Assembly: GCF_022811665.1 (NCBI RefSeq)
Contig: NZ_CP094529.1
Span: 434,001-498,000, forward strand
Length of the DNA: 64,000 nucleotides
Direction: 5' to 3'
DNA from: Chryseobacterium oryzae
GTDB lineage: Bacteria; Bacteroidota; Bacteroidia; Flavobacteriales; Weeksellaceae
Part shown: positions 8,526-16,331 of the stretch, piece by piece
How positions within the stretch are numbered: the stretch's first letter is position 1
Layout: the number at the start of each line of letters is the position of its first letter
Position numbers and translations under genes: made by a program
Notes under the pieces: generated by a model
What the model was told of the DNA's origin: nothing
The model's input: only the letters and a program-made list of their open reading frames with translations
Databases searched by the model: none

Positions 8526-8975
8526 ATGCAAAATTTACCCATCATTTTAAAGCCATCTAAAGTAAAAAGTGTTGTACTTATCATCATCAGTATTTTGTTT
8601 ATTGTAATGGGAATTTTTCTGTTAGATAAAAATATGATGATTGCTGTTTTGAATATGGTCTTTTTTGGTCTTTGCCTTATTGTTTTCGTCATCAATTTAA
8701 TCCCAAATTCTTCTTATTTAAAAATTGATGTTGTAGGAATTGAAATGAAAAATCTTTTTAAAACGACTTTTATCCCGTGGCAGGCTGTAAGTGGTTTTAG
8801 AACGAAATATATTTTTGTGAACAAAATGGTTGTTTTTGATATTGATCCCAAGTTGCTGGAAAACTCAAAACTGAAGGGTAAAACGGGTGCATTTCCCGAT
8901 ACTTACGGGATGTCTGCAAAAAGACTTGCCGAATTACTCAACGAGTATAAAGCAAAATCGGAATCTTTTTTATAG
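8526..8975 (+). CDS. Small membrane protein, STM3941-like
   Basis: The 149-residue protein has two closely spaced membrane segments near the N-terminus (about residues 13-32 and 40-60). A cytoplasmic C-terminal domain of about 85 residues follows, including YLKIDVVGIEMKNLFK and FIPWQAVSGF. This layout resembles STM3941-family proteins, whose soluble part is PH-like; function is unknown. The tail PDTYGMSAKRLAELLNEY is typical of the group. It lies 42 bases after sbcC and may be read through from that operon. The family assignment is from memory and moderate. Confidence 0.65.
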   Translation: MQNLPIILKPSKVKSVVLIIISILFIVMGIFLLDKNMMIAVLNMVFFGLCLIVFVINLIPNSSYLKIDVVGIEMKNLFKTTFIPWQAVSGFRTKYIFVNKMVVFDIDPKLLENSKLKGKTGAFPDTYGMSAKRLAELLNEYKAKSESFL

Positions 8976-8979
8976 AAAA

Positions 8980-9012
8980 AACCTCCTTTGAAAAACTTCA
9001 AAGGAGGTTGTT
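8980..9012. terminator. Bidirectional terminator between convergent genes
   Basis: Perfect 12-bp inverted repeat (8980-8991 with 8998-9009) with a 6-base loop. It is flanked by A on the left and T-rich sequence on the right, so it can serve both converging genes. Confidence 0.85.
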
Positions 9013-9015
9013 GTT

Positions 9016-10035
9016 TTATCTAACCTGAGGAGCGACTTTTTCACCAAACAGTTCAATAGATTTTCTCATGATACTGTCTTCGGGAGCACCTACATCCATG
9101 TGACCAATAAATCTTGTAATTCCGAAAATTTCTTTCATATAAGCAATTTTATCGGCAACTTCATTGCTGTTTCCAATGAACAGTGCGCCTTCTTTTGCTC
9201 TTCCGCCATCGTACTGCATTTTTGTATAAGGAGCCCATCCTCTGGATTTTCCTATTCTGTCCATTTGAGATTTGTAGTTTTCAAAATAACCTTCCACAAC
9301 ATTTTTATCATCACTTACAAAAGTGTGAGAATGAATCGCAATCTGCATTTCAGATTCTGGAAATCCTACTTTTAGATATTCCTGTTTGTAAAATTCAATT
9401 AAATTTTTAAACTGAACCGGCATTCCGCCAATAATGGCAACAATAAGCGGCATTCCCAATTGTGCTGCACTTAAAACCGATTGTGGAGTTCCGCCAACAG
9501 CTCTCCAAATAGGAATTTTACCATTATTTTTTGCTCTTGGATATACGGTCTGATTTTGCATTGAAGGACGCAGTTTTCCGCTCCAGGAAACATTTTCTTC
9601 TGAATTTATTTTCAGCAATAATTCAAGTTTTTCATCAAAAAGCTCTTCGTAATCGTTCAACGAATATCCGTAGAGAGGAAAAGATTCAATAAAACTTCCA
9701 CGTCCTACGAAAATTTCTGCTCTGCCATCCGAAATTAAATCTATTGTCGAAAAATCTTCATACACTTTTACGGGTTCAGAAGAACTTAAAACCGTTACAC
9801 CGCTCGCTAATTTAATATTTTTGGTAACACTCGCCGCAGCTGCTAATACAATCTCGGGCGAAGAAACTGCATAATCCGGACGGTGATGTTCTCCCATTGC
9901 AAAAACATCAATTCCCACTTCATCCATCAGTTTTACCTGATCGATAATTTCACGGATTTTAATACCCGCATCTTTATATTTTCCTGTTTGCTGGTCGATT
10001 GCTAAATCGCCAAACATTCCTATTCCTAATTCCAT
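9016..10035 (-). CDS. LLM class flavin-dependent oxidoreductase
   Basis: The 339-residue protein belongs to the bacterial luciferase-like monooxygenase fold (TIM barrel). It shows the N-terminal segment VGIDVFAMGEHHRPDY, the strand IKLASGVTVLSSSEPVKVYEDF and RAEIFVGRGSF. Members use reduced FMN, or F420 in actinobacteria, to oxidise small substrates; this host probably uses FMN. The gene lies 98 bases downstream of a TetR regulator on the same strand, a common arrangement in which the regulator controls the oxidoreductase. Two identical 12-base repeats, each containing a -7 element, precede it. Substrate unknown. Confidence 0.88.
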   Translation of the reverse strand: MELGIGMFGDLAIDQQTGKYKDAGIKIREIIDQVKLMDEVGIDVFAMGEHHRPDYAVSSPEIVLAAAASVTKNIKLASGVTVLSSSEPVKVYEDFSTIDLISDGRAEIFVGRGSFIESFPLYGYSLNDYEELFDEKLELLLKINSEENVSWSGKLRPSMQNQTVYPRAKNNGKIPIWRAVGGTPQSVLSAAQLGMPLIVAIIGGMPVQFKNLIEFYKQEYLKVGFPESEMQIAIHSHTFVSDDKNVVEGYFENYKSQMDRIGKSRGWAPYTKMQYDGGRAKEGALFIGNSNEVADKIAYMKEIFGITRFIGHMDVGAPEDSIMRKSIELFGEKVAPQVR

Positions 10036-10050
10036 TTGCTTAAATTTTAT

Positions 10051-10078
10051 AAAACAAAATTAGCCCAAAACAAAATTA
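10051..10078 (-). promoter_or_regulatory. Tandem -7 elements within a 12-base direct repeat
   Basis: AAAACAAAATTA (plus strand) occurs at 10051-10062 and 10067-10078, 16 bases apart. Read on the minus strand, each copy contains TAATTTTG, a match to TAnnTTTG. They lie 16-40 bases before the oxidoreductase start and could be two start sites or a regulator site overlapping the promoter. Confidence 0.5.
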
Positions 10079-10133
10079 AAAACATTGATGAATGATAAGA
10101 ACCGAAAATGCGAAATTCTTTAAAAAGGAATTA

Positions 10134-10709
10134 TTATTTCTGATTTCCAAGAAGTCCGAAAAGGATTTTGTCTCTAATTTCTGAGGTGATATCTGTGGCA
10201 GATTCAGAATTTCTTTTAAACCAAAAATAAGAATTGTTTAGAGTGTGAAGAATGAATCTTGTGGTAAATACAGGAGATTTCAGTTCCCAGTTTTGTGCTA
10301 GATAAATTTCACAAAGAAGTTCTTCCACATCTTGCTGATATTTTTTTCTAAGAAGAACAAATTCTGGTAATCTTTCCTCAAGATGCTTCCATTCGTTAGA
10401 ATAAATATGGGTAACATCTCGGTTTTTTAAAACTACCGACAAATGCTTATCTATAAAGAAACTCAGCTTATCGTATGGTGCAAGATTGGTGTTTTTGACT
10501 TCCTTCAATGCTTTGAAAAAATCTTCAGCAACGGCAAAGCAAATCCATTCTAAGATTTCTTCTTTAGAACGGATGTGTGCATACAGAGATGCCGCTTTAA
10601 TATTTAGTTTTGTAGCCAAATCGCGAACGGAACTGCCCATGTAGCCCTTTTCTTTAAAAAGTTCTACTGCAACATCCAATATCTTAATTTGTTTTTCTTT
10701 TAGCTCCAT
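10134..10709 (-). CDS. TetR/AcrR family transcriptional regulator
   Basis: The 191-residue protein has a TetR N-terminal DNA-binding domain (residues 1-55). It includes GYMGSSVRDLATKLNIKAASLYAHIRSKEEIL, a helix-turn-helix with the usual LYxHxxSKEE end, here given in full as the diagnostic part but without an exact ligand clue. The C-terminal ligand domain is not assignable. TetR proteins usually repress neighbouring genes and their own. The oxidoreductase downstream is the likely target. Its promoter (TTG-N18-TACTTTTG) lies so close that the message is nearly leaderless, and an inverted repeat overlaps it. Confidence 0.9.
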   Translation of the reverse strand: MELKEKQIKILDVAVELFKEKGYMGSSVRDLATKLNIKAASLYAHIRSKEEILEWICFAVAEDFFKALKEVKNTNLAPYDKLSFFIDKHLSVVLKNRDVTHIYSNEWKHLEERLPEFVLLRKKYQQDVEELLCEIYLAQNWELKSPVFTTRFILHTLNNSYFWFKRNSESATDITSEIRDKILFGLLGNQK

Positions 10710-10717
10710 TGATGTTG

Positions 10718-10761
10718 CAAAAGTAGTTATAATCTATTTAATGCAACAAATTATATAGATT
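10718..10761 (-). promoter_or_regulatory. tetR promoter with overlapping inverted repeat
   Basis: On the minus strand TACTTTTG (10718-10725) is preceded at 18 bases by TTG (10744-10746). AATCTAT at 10731-10737 and ATAGATT at 10755-10761 form an inverted repeat around the -33 region, a plausible self-operator. The -7 element ends eight bases from the ATG. Confidence 0.6.
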
Positions 10762-11089
10762 TCGTGGTTTAAATTAATCTAGATAAACTTTTTAAACGTC
10801 ATTTTAAATTGAAAAGCATGTATTTCTATGAGCTTGTCTAAAAAATCATCAAAATCGGAAATTTTGACTTACAAAAAATTCTATCAAATTGTGTTTTTCG
10901 GAAATTTTGTCTTGTTTTTGTGTAAATTCAATAATTGAATGGTTTTTGAAATAAACCTTTCGAATTAAATGATTAAAACGGTTTGGGATATCAGATATTA
11001 GAAAAATACAATGAAAATTTAATATTTATTGTGCTTATTTGGTCTGAAATCTGATGTCTTAAATCCAACAAAAAAACAAAAACTTAGAT
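10762..11089. other. AT-rich intergenic region upstream of clpB
   Basis: About 330 bases without a convincing ORF. It holds a 15/16 direct repeat, TCGGAAATTTTGACTT at 10855-10870 and TCGGAAATTTTGTCTT at 10898-10913. The first copy lies partly inside an inverted repeat (10849-10855 with 10861-10867). I found no CIRCE-like element and no clean TAnnTTTG, so clpB may use an alternative promoter. Confidence 0.5.
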
Positions 11090-13684
11090 ATGAATTTAAA
11101 TCAATATACTGTAAAATCACAAGAAGCCATTCAAGCTGCACAACAAGTGGCAATGGAATTTGGCAATCAACAAATAGAACCACAACATATTTTGGAAGGT
11201 ATCTTCCAGGTAGATGAAAATATTTCGCCTTTTTTACTTAAAAAATCTGAAGCTGATGCAACTTTGGTAAGAGAACGAAACAGAGAAAATCTTGAACGTT
11301 TGCCCAAAGTGGAAGGAGGAAATATTTACCTTTCTCAGTCGGCTAATAAGGTTTTGCTGGATGCACCCAATATTGCTAAAAAAATGGGTGACGAATATGT
11401 AACCATAGAACATTTGTGGCTTTCGCTTTTAGAAACCAATTCTGAAGTTTCTAAGATGCTGAAAGATATGGGAGTTACCAAAAATCTTTTGGAAGGAGCA
11501 ATTAAAGAATTGAGAAAAGGCAGCAAAGCAACATCGGCAAGTTCGGAAGAAACCTACCAAAGTTTAAATAAATACGCCAAAAACTTTAACGAACTCGCTG
11601 CAGAAGGGAAATTAGATCCTGTAATTGGTAGAGATGAAGAAATAAGAAGAGTTTTACAGATTCTTTCCAGAAGAACCAAAAACAATCCAATCCTAATTGG
11701 TGAGCCGGGTGTTGGTAAAACTGCAATCGCAGAAGGTATCGCCCACAGAATTATTAATGGCGACGTTCCGGAAAATTTACAAGACAAAACCTTATATTCT
11801 TTAGATATGGGAGCTTTAATTGCCGGTGCAAAATATAAAGGAGAGTTTGAAGAACGTTTGAAATCTGTTGTAAATGAAGTCATCAAATCAGATGGGCAGA
11901 TTATTCTTTTCATCGATGAAATCCACACGTTGGTAGGTGCAGGCGGTGGAGAAGGTGCAATGGATGCTGCCAATATTCTGAAACCTGCCTTGGCTAGAGG
12001 AGAATTAAGAGCTATTGGTGCAACAACTTTAAACGAATATCAAAAATATTTCGAAAAAGATAAAGCTCTAGAAAGACGTTTCCAAAAAGTAATGGTGGAA
12101 GAACCGGATACTGAGTCTGCAATTTCTATCCTTCGTGGGATTAAAGATAAATATGAAGCACACCACAAAGTGAGAATTAAAGATGAGGCTATTATTGCAG
12201 CAGTAGAAATGTCTCAGCGTTATATTTCTGACCGATTTTTACCAGACAAAGCAATTGATTTAATTGATGAAGCTTCTGCAAAATTAAGAATGGAAATCAA
12301 TTCTAAACCCGAAGAGTTGGATGTTTTAGACAGAAAACTGATGCAGCTGGAAATTGAATTAGCGGCTATTTCGAGAGAAGGCAACCAAACCAAAATAGAC
12401 CATGTTAAAGAAGATATTGCAAAAATATCTGAACAACGAAATGAAATTAATGCAAAATGGTTGAAAGAGAAACAGAAATCTGAAGACCTTACCAACATTA
12501 AAAAAGAAATAGAATCTCTAAAACTGGAAGCAGAAAGAGCATCAAGATTAGGAGATTATGCTAAAGTAGCCGAAATTCAGTACGGAAAACTTCGGGAAAA
12601 AGAAGATGAGCTTTCTAAATTAGAAATAGAAATGCAAAATCATCAAAATGAATTAATTAAGGAAGAAGTAACTTCGGAAAACATTTCTGAAGTCATTGCA
12701 AAATGGACCGGTATACCCGTAACCAAACTCATTCAATCTGAAAGAGAAAAACTTCTTAATCTCGAATCTGAGCTGCATCATCGTGTTGTAGGGCAGGAAG
12801 AAGCTATTCAGGCAGTTGCAGATGCTATACGTAGAAATCGTGCAGGATTAAGTGATGATAAAAAACCAATCGGTTCGTTCTTGTTTTTAGGAACTACCGG
12901 TGTCGGGAAAACCGAGTTGGCAAAAGCATTGGCGGAGTTTTTATTTGATGATGAAAACAATATGACAAGAATTGATATGAGCGAATATCAGGAAAGACAC
13001 AGCGTGTCTAGACTTGTTGGTGCGCCTCCGGGATATGTTGGGTATGATGAAGGCGGACAGTTAACCGAAGCGGTAAGAAGAAGACCTTATTCTGTAGTGC
13101 TTTTAGATGAAATCGAGAAAGCGCATCCGGATGTATTTAATACTCTCTTGCAAGTCTTAGACGATGGTCGACTAACGGATAATAAGGGTAGAGTAGTGAA
13201 TTTTAAAAATTCAATTATCATTATGACTTCGAATTTAGGTTCGCATCTTATTCAGGAGAACTTCGAAAATCTGACTGAAGAGAATGTGGATGAAGTGGTA
13301 CAAAAAACCAAAACAGAAGTTTTTGATTTGTTGAAGCAAAGTCTTCGCCCGGAATTTTTAAACAGAATTGATGAGGTAGTATTATTTCAGCCTTTATCCA
13401 AAAAAGAAATCGGAAAGATTGTTCAGTATCAGTTGAGAGGTTTCAACGATATGTTGGCAAAACGAAATATTATTATGACAGCCACTCAAGATGCGGTAGA
13501 TTATTTGATGAACAAAGGATATGATCCTGCTTTTGGTGCAAGACCATTAAAAAGAGTAATTCAACAGGAAGTTCTTAACAGATTGTCAAAAGAAATTCTT
13601 GCCGGAAATGTAAACGATGGAGACAGAATCACTTTAGATTATTTTGATGAATCTGGTTTGGTTTTCCGTCCTACTAATATGTAA
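11090..13684 (+). CDS. clpB: ATP-dependent disaggregase ClpB
   Basis: The 864-residue protein has the full ClpB layout. There is an N-terminal Clp repeat domain (1-145), a first AAA+ domain with Walker A GEPGVGKT (204-211) and Walker B ILFIDEIHTL, a coiled-coil middle domain (about 400-525), and a second AAA+ domain with Walker A GTTGVGKT (601-608) and VVLLDEIEKAH. ClpB, with DnaK, dissolves protein aggregates after heat stress. The middle domain and the lack of a ClpP-binding loop separate it from ClpA and ClpC. It is transcribed alone and ends at a very strong terminator. Confidence 0.97.
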   Translation: MNLNQYTVKSQEAIQAAQQVAMEFGNQQIEPQHILEGIFQVDENISPFLLKKSEADATLVRERNRENLERLPKVEGGNIYLSQSANKVLLDAPNIAKKMGDEYVTIEHLWLSLLETNSEVSKMLKDMGVTKNLLEGAIKELRKGSKATSASSEETYQSLNKYAKNFNELAAEGKLDPVIGRDEEIRRVLQILSRRTKNNPILIGEPGVGKTAIAEGIAHRIINGDVPENLQDKTLYSLDMGALIAGAKYKGEFEERLKSVVNEVIKSDGQIILFIDEIHTLVGAGGGEGAMDAANILKPALARGELRAIGATTLNEYQKYFEKDKALERRFQKVMVEEPDTESAISILRGIKDKYEAHHKVRIKDEAIIAAVEMSQRYISDRFLPDKAIDLIDEASAKLRMEINSKPEELDVLDRKLMQLEIELAAISREGNQTKIDHVKEDIAKISEQRNEINAKWLKEKQKSEDLTNIKKEIESLKLEAERASRLGDYAKVAEIQYGKLREKEDELSKLEIEMQNHQNELIKEEVTSENISEVIAKWTGIPVTKLIQSEREKLLNLESELHHRVVGQEEAIQAVADAIRRNRAGLSDDKKPIGSFLFLGTTGVGKTELAKALAEFLFDDENNMTRIDMSEYQERHSVSRLVGAPPGYVGYDEGGQLTEAVRRRPYSVVLLDEIEKAHPDVFNTLLQVLDDGRLTDNKGRVVNFKNSIIIMTSNLGSHLIQENFENLTEENVDEVVQKTKTEVFDLLKQSLRPEFLNRIDEVVLFQPLSKKEIGKIVQYQLRGFNDMLAKRNIIMTATQDAVDYLMNKGYDPAFGARPLKRVIQQEVLNRLSKEILAGNVNDGDRITLDYFDESGLVFRPTNM

Positions 13685-13711
13685 GTAGTTTTTTTCATAT
13701 ATTATTTTTGT

Positions 13712-13752
13712 AATAAGTGCTGTAGATTTCTGTCTACAGCACTTATTTTTTT
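13712..13752. terminator. Strong terminator after clpB
   Basis: Perfect 15-bp inverted repeat (13712-13726 with 13733-13747) with a 6-base loop, followed by a T run. It may also end the converging beta-barrel gene. Confidence 0.9.
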
Positions 13753-13832
13753 GAAATGTGAATGAAATTAAGTTTTGGTAAAGTTTAGAAATTTATAATG
13801 AAATTTTCAGTTTTAATAGTGTAATTCATCTA

Positions 13833-16205
13833 TTACAATCTTTCCTGTTCATCGGATTTTTTAATGGTTTTGGTATTTTTTACAGATTGATTTCCAAAAT
13901 TATACTTTAGAGAAATAGTAAAACCTTGTGTATCCTGATAATCTAAAAAATAATTATCCTGATTGCCATATTTTGTACTTACTTTTTGTTTTGTTGATTT
14001 AAAAATATCATTAAAAATAAGAGCAGTTTCTAATTTTTTATTGAAAAACTTTCTGTTCATTACAAAGTATGCAGACCATGAACTGGATATTCTGAAAGTC
14101 CCCTGAATTGCCGGTGAATAATAATTTTGTCCGATTTCCATTTTCCAGTCAGAATTTTTATCCAAAGTAAAACTTGTTGAAATATTAGACACCCAGTTCC
14201 AAACTTTATTTTTATTTAAGACTCCATCAATTCCCTTGAAGTAATTTTCATTGTGCTCAAGATTTTCAGAAACCACTAAACTCCACCATGGTTTTATTTC
14301 AAAATTTTTATAAAGACTTATTCCGAAAGCTTCTCCTTTTTCAATATTAGTATAATAATAGATCAAATTATTATTTTCGTGTTCTTGAAAAGAAATTTCC
14401 ATGGAAGGGAAAAGCTCTTTACGGTAGTAAAAATCAATATTCCAGTTTTTAAAAGAGTAAGTTAAATTAAGATTATGAGTAATGGTTGCTTTGAGTTTGG
14501 GATCTCCCTGATAATAGGAAAACAGATTGTAGTAAGATTTCGCAGGATTAAGCCAAGAATAAAATGGTCTGCTGATTCTTTTTCCGTAGGAGAATCCAAA
14601 TTCGTGCTTTTTATCTGTAGTATATTGAGCATAAAATGTTGGAAATAAGCTCCAGTAATTATTTTTATTCACTTCATAAGGTTCCGAAACGATGCCTTCA
14701 AGATTTGTCATTTCAGTACGGAGTCCACCTTTAAAATTCCATTTTCCGACATTATAGGCCAAAGATGCATAAAGAGCAAAATTGTGTTCTTTATAATCAA
14801 AATTACTGCTTTTTAAAGGTTTGTATTCGAATGAACCATTTTCGTTATCAGAAAAGCTGAGTTTGCTGTCTGTTTTTACAAAACTATATTTAGTACCCGA
14901 TTCTAATTCTAGCCGATTGCCTTTCCATTGGTAATCTAGCTGTGTGGAATAAAGCTGGACGTTATTTTTATGATCTGTGATGAAGTTATTCTCTTTAGGA
15001 TTTTGATTGGCGAAATTCAGAAATGTAAGTACATCTTGATATTTCGTGGCGTTATTTCCTGTGAAATAATTAATCCATGAAATACTGCTTTTGTTATTCA
15101 GTTTTCTGTCTAACTGAAAGCTTAAAGAATTATTAATAGTCCTCGAGTAATGATCATTAATAGTAGTATAGTTAGATTGAGCAATGTTCTGCGAATTGTA
15201 AATAATGGTAGGAACATGGTATGTACCAAAAGATTTTGGATTGAAGTAACCCGAATAATTCAAACTTGCTGTGGTGAGAGTATCGATTTCATATTCAATA
15301 TTAAAATTTAAGGTATTTTGGCTTTTTGCCTGATCTTTTCGGTTCATTGTGCTTATCCATGTGGTACCATCTTCAGGGTAATTTACATATCCTGTTTCTT
15401 CCCTGTAATAAGTGCCTGTTCCTCTAAAATAACTTGCCATCACAGAAATTTTGTCTTTTTTATAATATTGAGAAATACCCGAAACACCTTTTGCATATTG
15501 AGTCTGAACGTATTTGGAAGAAATAATTCCGCGATATCCTTCAATTTTGTTCTTCTTCATTACAATATTTAAAACTGCAGAACCTTCAGCTTCATATTTT
15601 GCCGGTGGATTGGTAATGACTTCCACAGATTTTACATCATCACCTTGAGTGTTTTCGAGAAAATTTTTGAGTTCTTCGCCACTCATCATCACTTTTTTAT
15701 CGTTGATGGTTATCAGAACAGACGTTCCGCCCTTTACTGCCAAAAGGTCATTGTTAACAGTTACCTGAGGTGTTTTTTTTAGAATTTCCCATGCATTGAG
15801 AGAAGATATATTAGAATTTTCTACATTAAATTCAAGCCTGTCTACTTTTCTTTTCACTAAAGGTTTTTTTTTGGTGAGAGATACTCCTTCAATTTCTTTC
15901 TGATTGTTTTTCAGAATAATTTCTATTTTTTTATTGGTGTTTTCAGTATTGATGATCTTTTCGTAGGACAGATAATTTTCGTCCTGAATTTTAATTTTAA
16001 AAGACTGATTCGGAATATTTTCAAATGAAAATTCTCCTTCCTGATTCGTGAGTAAACTTTTAAATAAAATATTATCAGCAGAAAATAAATCAATTCTAAT
16101 AGAATCGAGCGGTTGTTTTTCGGTATTCGATATACTTCCCGATATTTTTTTTGATTGTGAAAAAATGAAAACAGGAAATACCAGAAGTAAAAGATATTTA
16201 TACAT
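13833..16205 (-). CDS. Outer-membrane beta-barrel protein, TonB-receptor-like
   Basis: The 790-residue protein starts with a signal peptide (MYKYLLLLVFPVFIFSQS). A carboxypeptidase-regulatory-like domain follows (about 22-100), then a plug-like region with NNDLLAVKGGTSVLITINDK and VEVITNPPAKYEAEGSAVLN (near 150-210), then a long barrel of the OMP_b-brl_3 type. Such proteins of Bacteroidota resemble TonB-dependent receptors but often lack a clear TonB box. I chose the ATG at 16203-16205 because the signal peptide begins there. It is divergent from a kinase/regulator operon and shares with it an upstream region of GTTAAT repeats, so the regulator probably controls it. Ligand unknown. Confidence 0.88.
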   Translation of the reverse strand: MYKYLLLLVFPVFIFSQSKKISGSISNTEKQPLDSIRIDLFSADNILFKSLLTNQEGEFSFENIPNQSFKIKIQDENYLSYEKIINTENTNKKIEIILKNNQKEIEGVSLTKKKPLVKRKVDRLEFNVENSNISSLNAWEILKKTPQVTVNNDLLAVKGGTSVLITINDKKVMMSGEELKNFLENTQGDDVKSVEVITNPPAKYEAEGSAVLNIVMKKNKIEGYRGIISSKYVQTQYAKGVSGISQYYKKDKISVMASYFRGTGTYYREETGYVNYPEDGTTWISTMNRKDQAKSQNTLNFNIEYEIDTLTTASLNYSGYFNPKSFGTYHVPTIIYNSQNIAQSNYTTINDHYSRTINNSLSFQLDRKLNNKSSISWINYFTGNNATKYQDVLTFLNFANQNPKENNFITDHKNNVQLYSTQLDYQWKGNRLELESGTKYSFVKTDSKLSFSDNENGSFEYKPLKSSNFDYKEHNFALYASLAYNVGKWNFKGGLRTEMTNLEGIVSEPYEVNKNNYWSLFPTFYAQYTTDKKHEFGFSYGKRISRPFYSWLNPAKSYYNLFSYYQGDPKLKATITHNLNLTYSFKNWNIDFYYRKELFPSMEISFQEHENNNLIYYYTNIEKGEAFGISLYKNFEIKPWWSLVVSENLEHNENYFKGIDGVLNKNKVWNWVSNISTSFTLDKNSDWKMEIGQNYYSPAIQGTFRISSSWSAYFVMNRKFFNKKLETALIFNDIFKSTKQKVSTKYGNQDNYFLDYQDTQGFTISLKYNFGNQSVKNTKTIKKSDEQERL

Positions 16206-16263
16206 GACAATTGTTTTTGATTGATTGAACACGACAAAATTCTTTATTGAAAATGAATATTTG

Positions 16264-16292
16264 GGTTAATGGAAGGTTAATGAGAGGTTAAT
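16264..16292 (+). promoter_or_regulatory. Operator 1: three GGTTAAT direct repeats, 11 bp apart
   Basis: GGTTAAT occurs at 16264-16270, 16275-16281 and 16286-16292. An 11-bp helical repeat of a short word is the usual target of OmpR/PhoB-type regulators. The array lies 26 bases before the -7 element of the kinase gene and 22 bases (from the GTTAAT core) before a -7-like element of the divergent beta-barrel gene (minus strand, 16235-16242, 7 of 8 matches). A closely related array precedes the second kinase operon. Confidence 0.7.
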
Positions 16293-16318
16293 ACAAAAAA
16301 CTAAGTTTTCTAATTGTA

Positions 16319-16326
16319 TATATTTG
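16319..16326 (+). promoter_or_regulatory. -7 element of the first kinase/regulator operon
   Basis: TATATTTG, a full TAnnTTTG match, ends five bases before the ATG at 16332. There is no TTG -33 element, which fits an activator-dependent promoter under the upstream repeats. Confidence 0.65.
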
Positions 16327-16331
16327 CCAAG

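Noticed and set aside
10035..10134. Luciferase-like enzyme as an F420-dependent enzyme
   Set aside because: The host group is not known to make F420, and nothing nearby suggests it; FMN is more likely.
11554..11973. Long antisense ORF (139 codons) inside clpB and similar ORFs inside sbcC, clpB, envC and ompA genes
   Set aside because: They are shadows of strongly coding genes, with no start context, family match or independent spacing.
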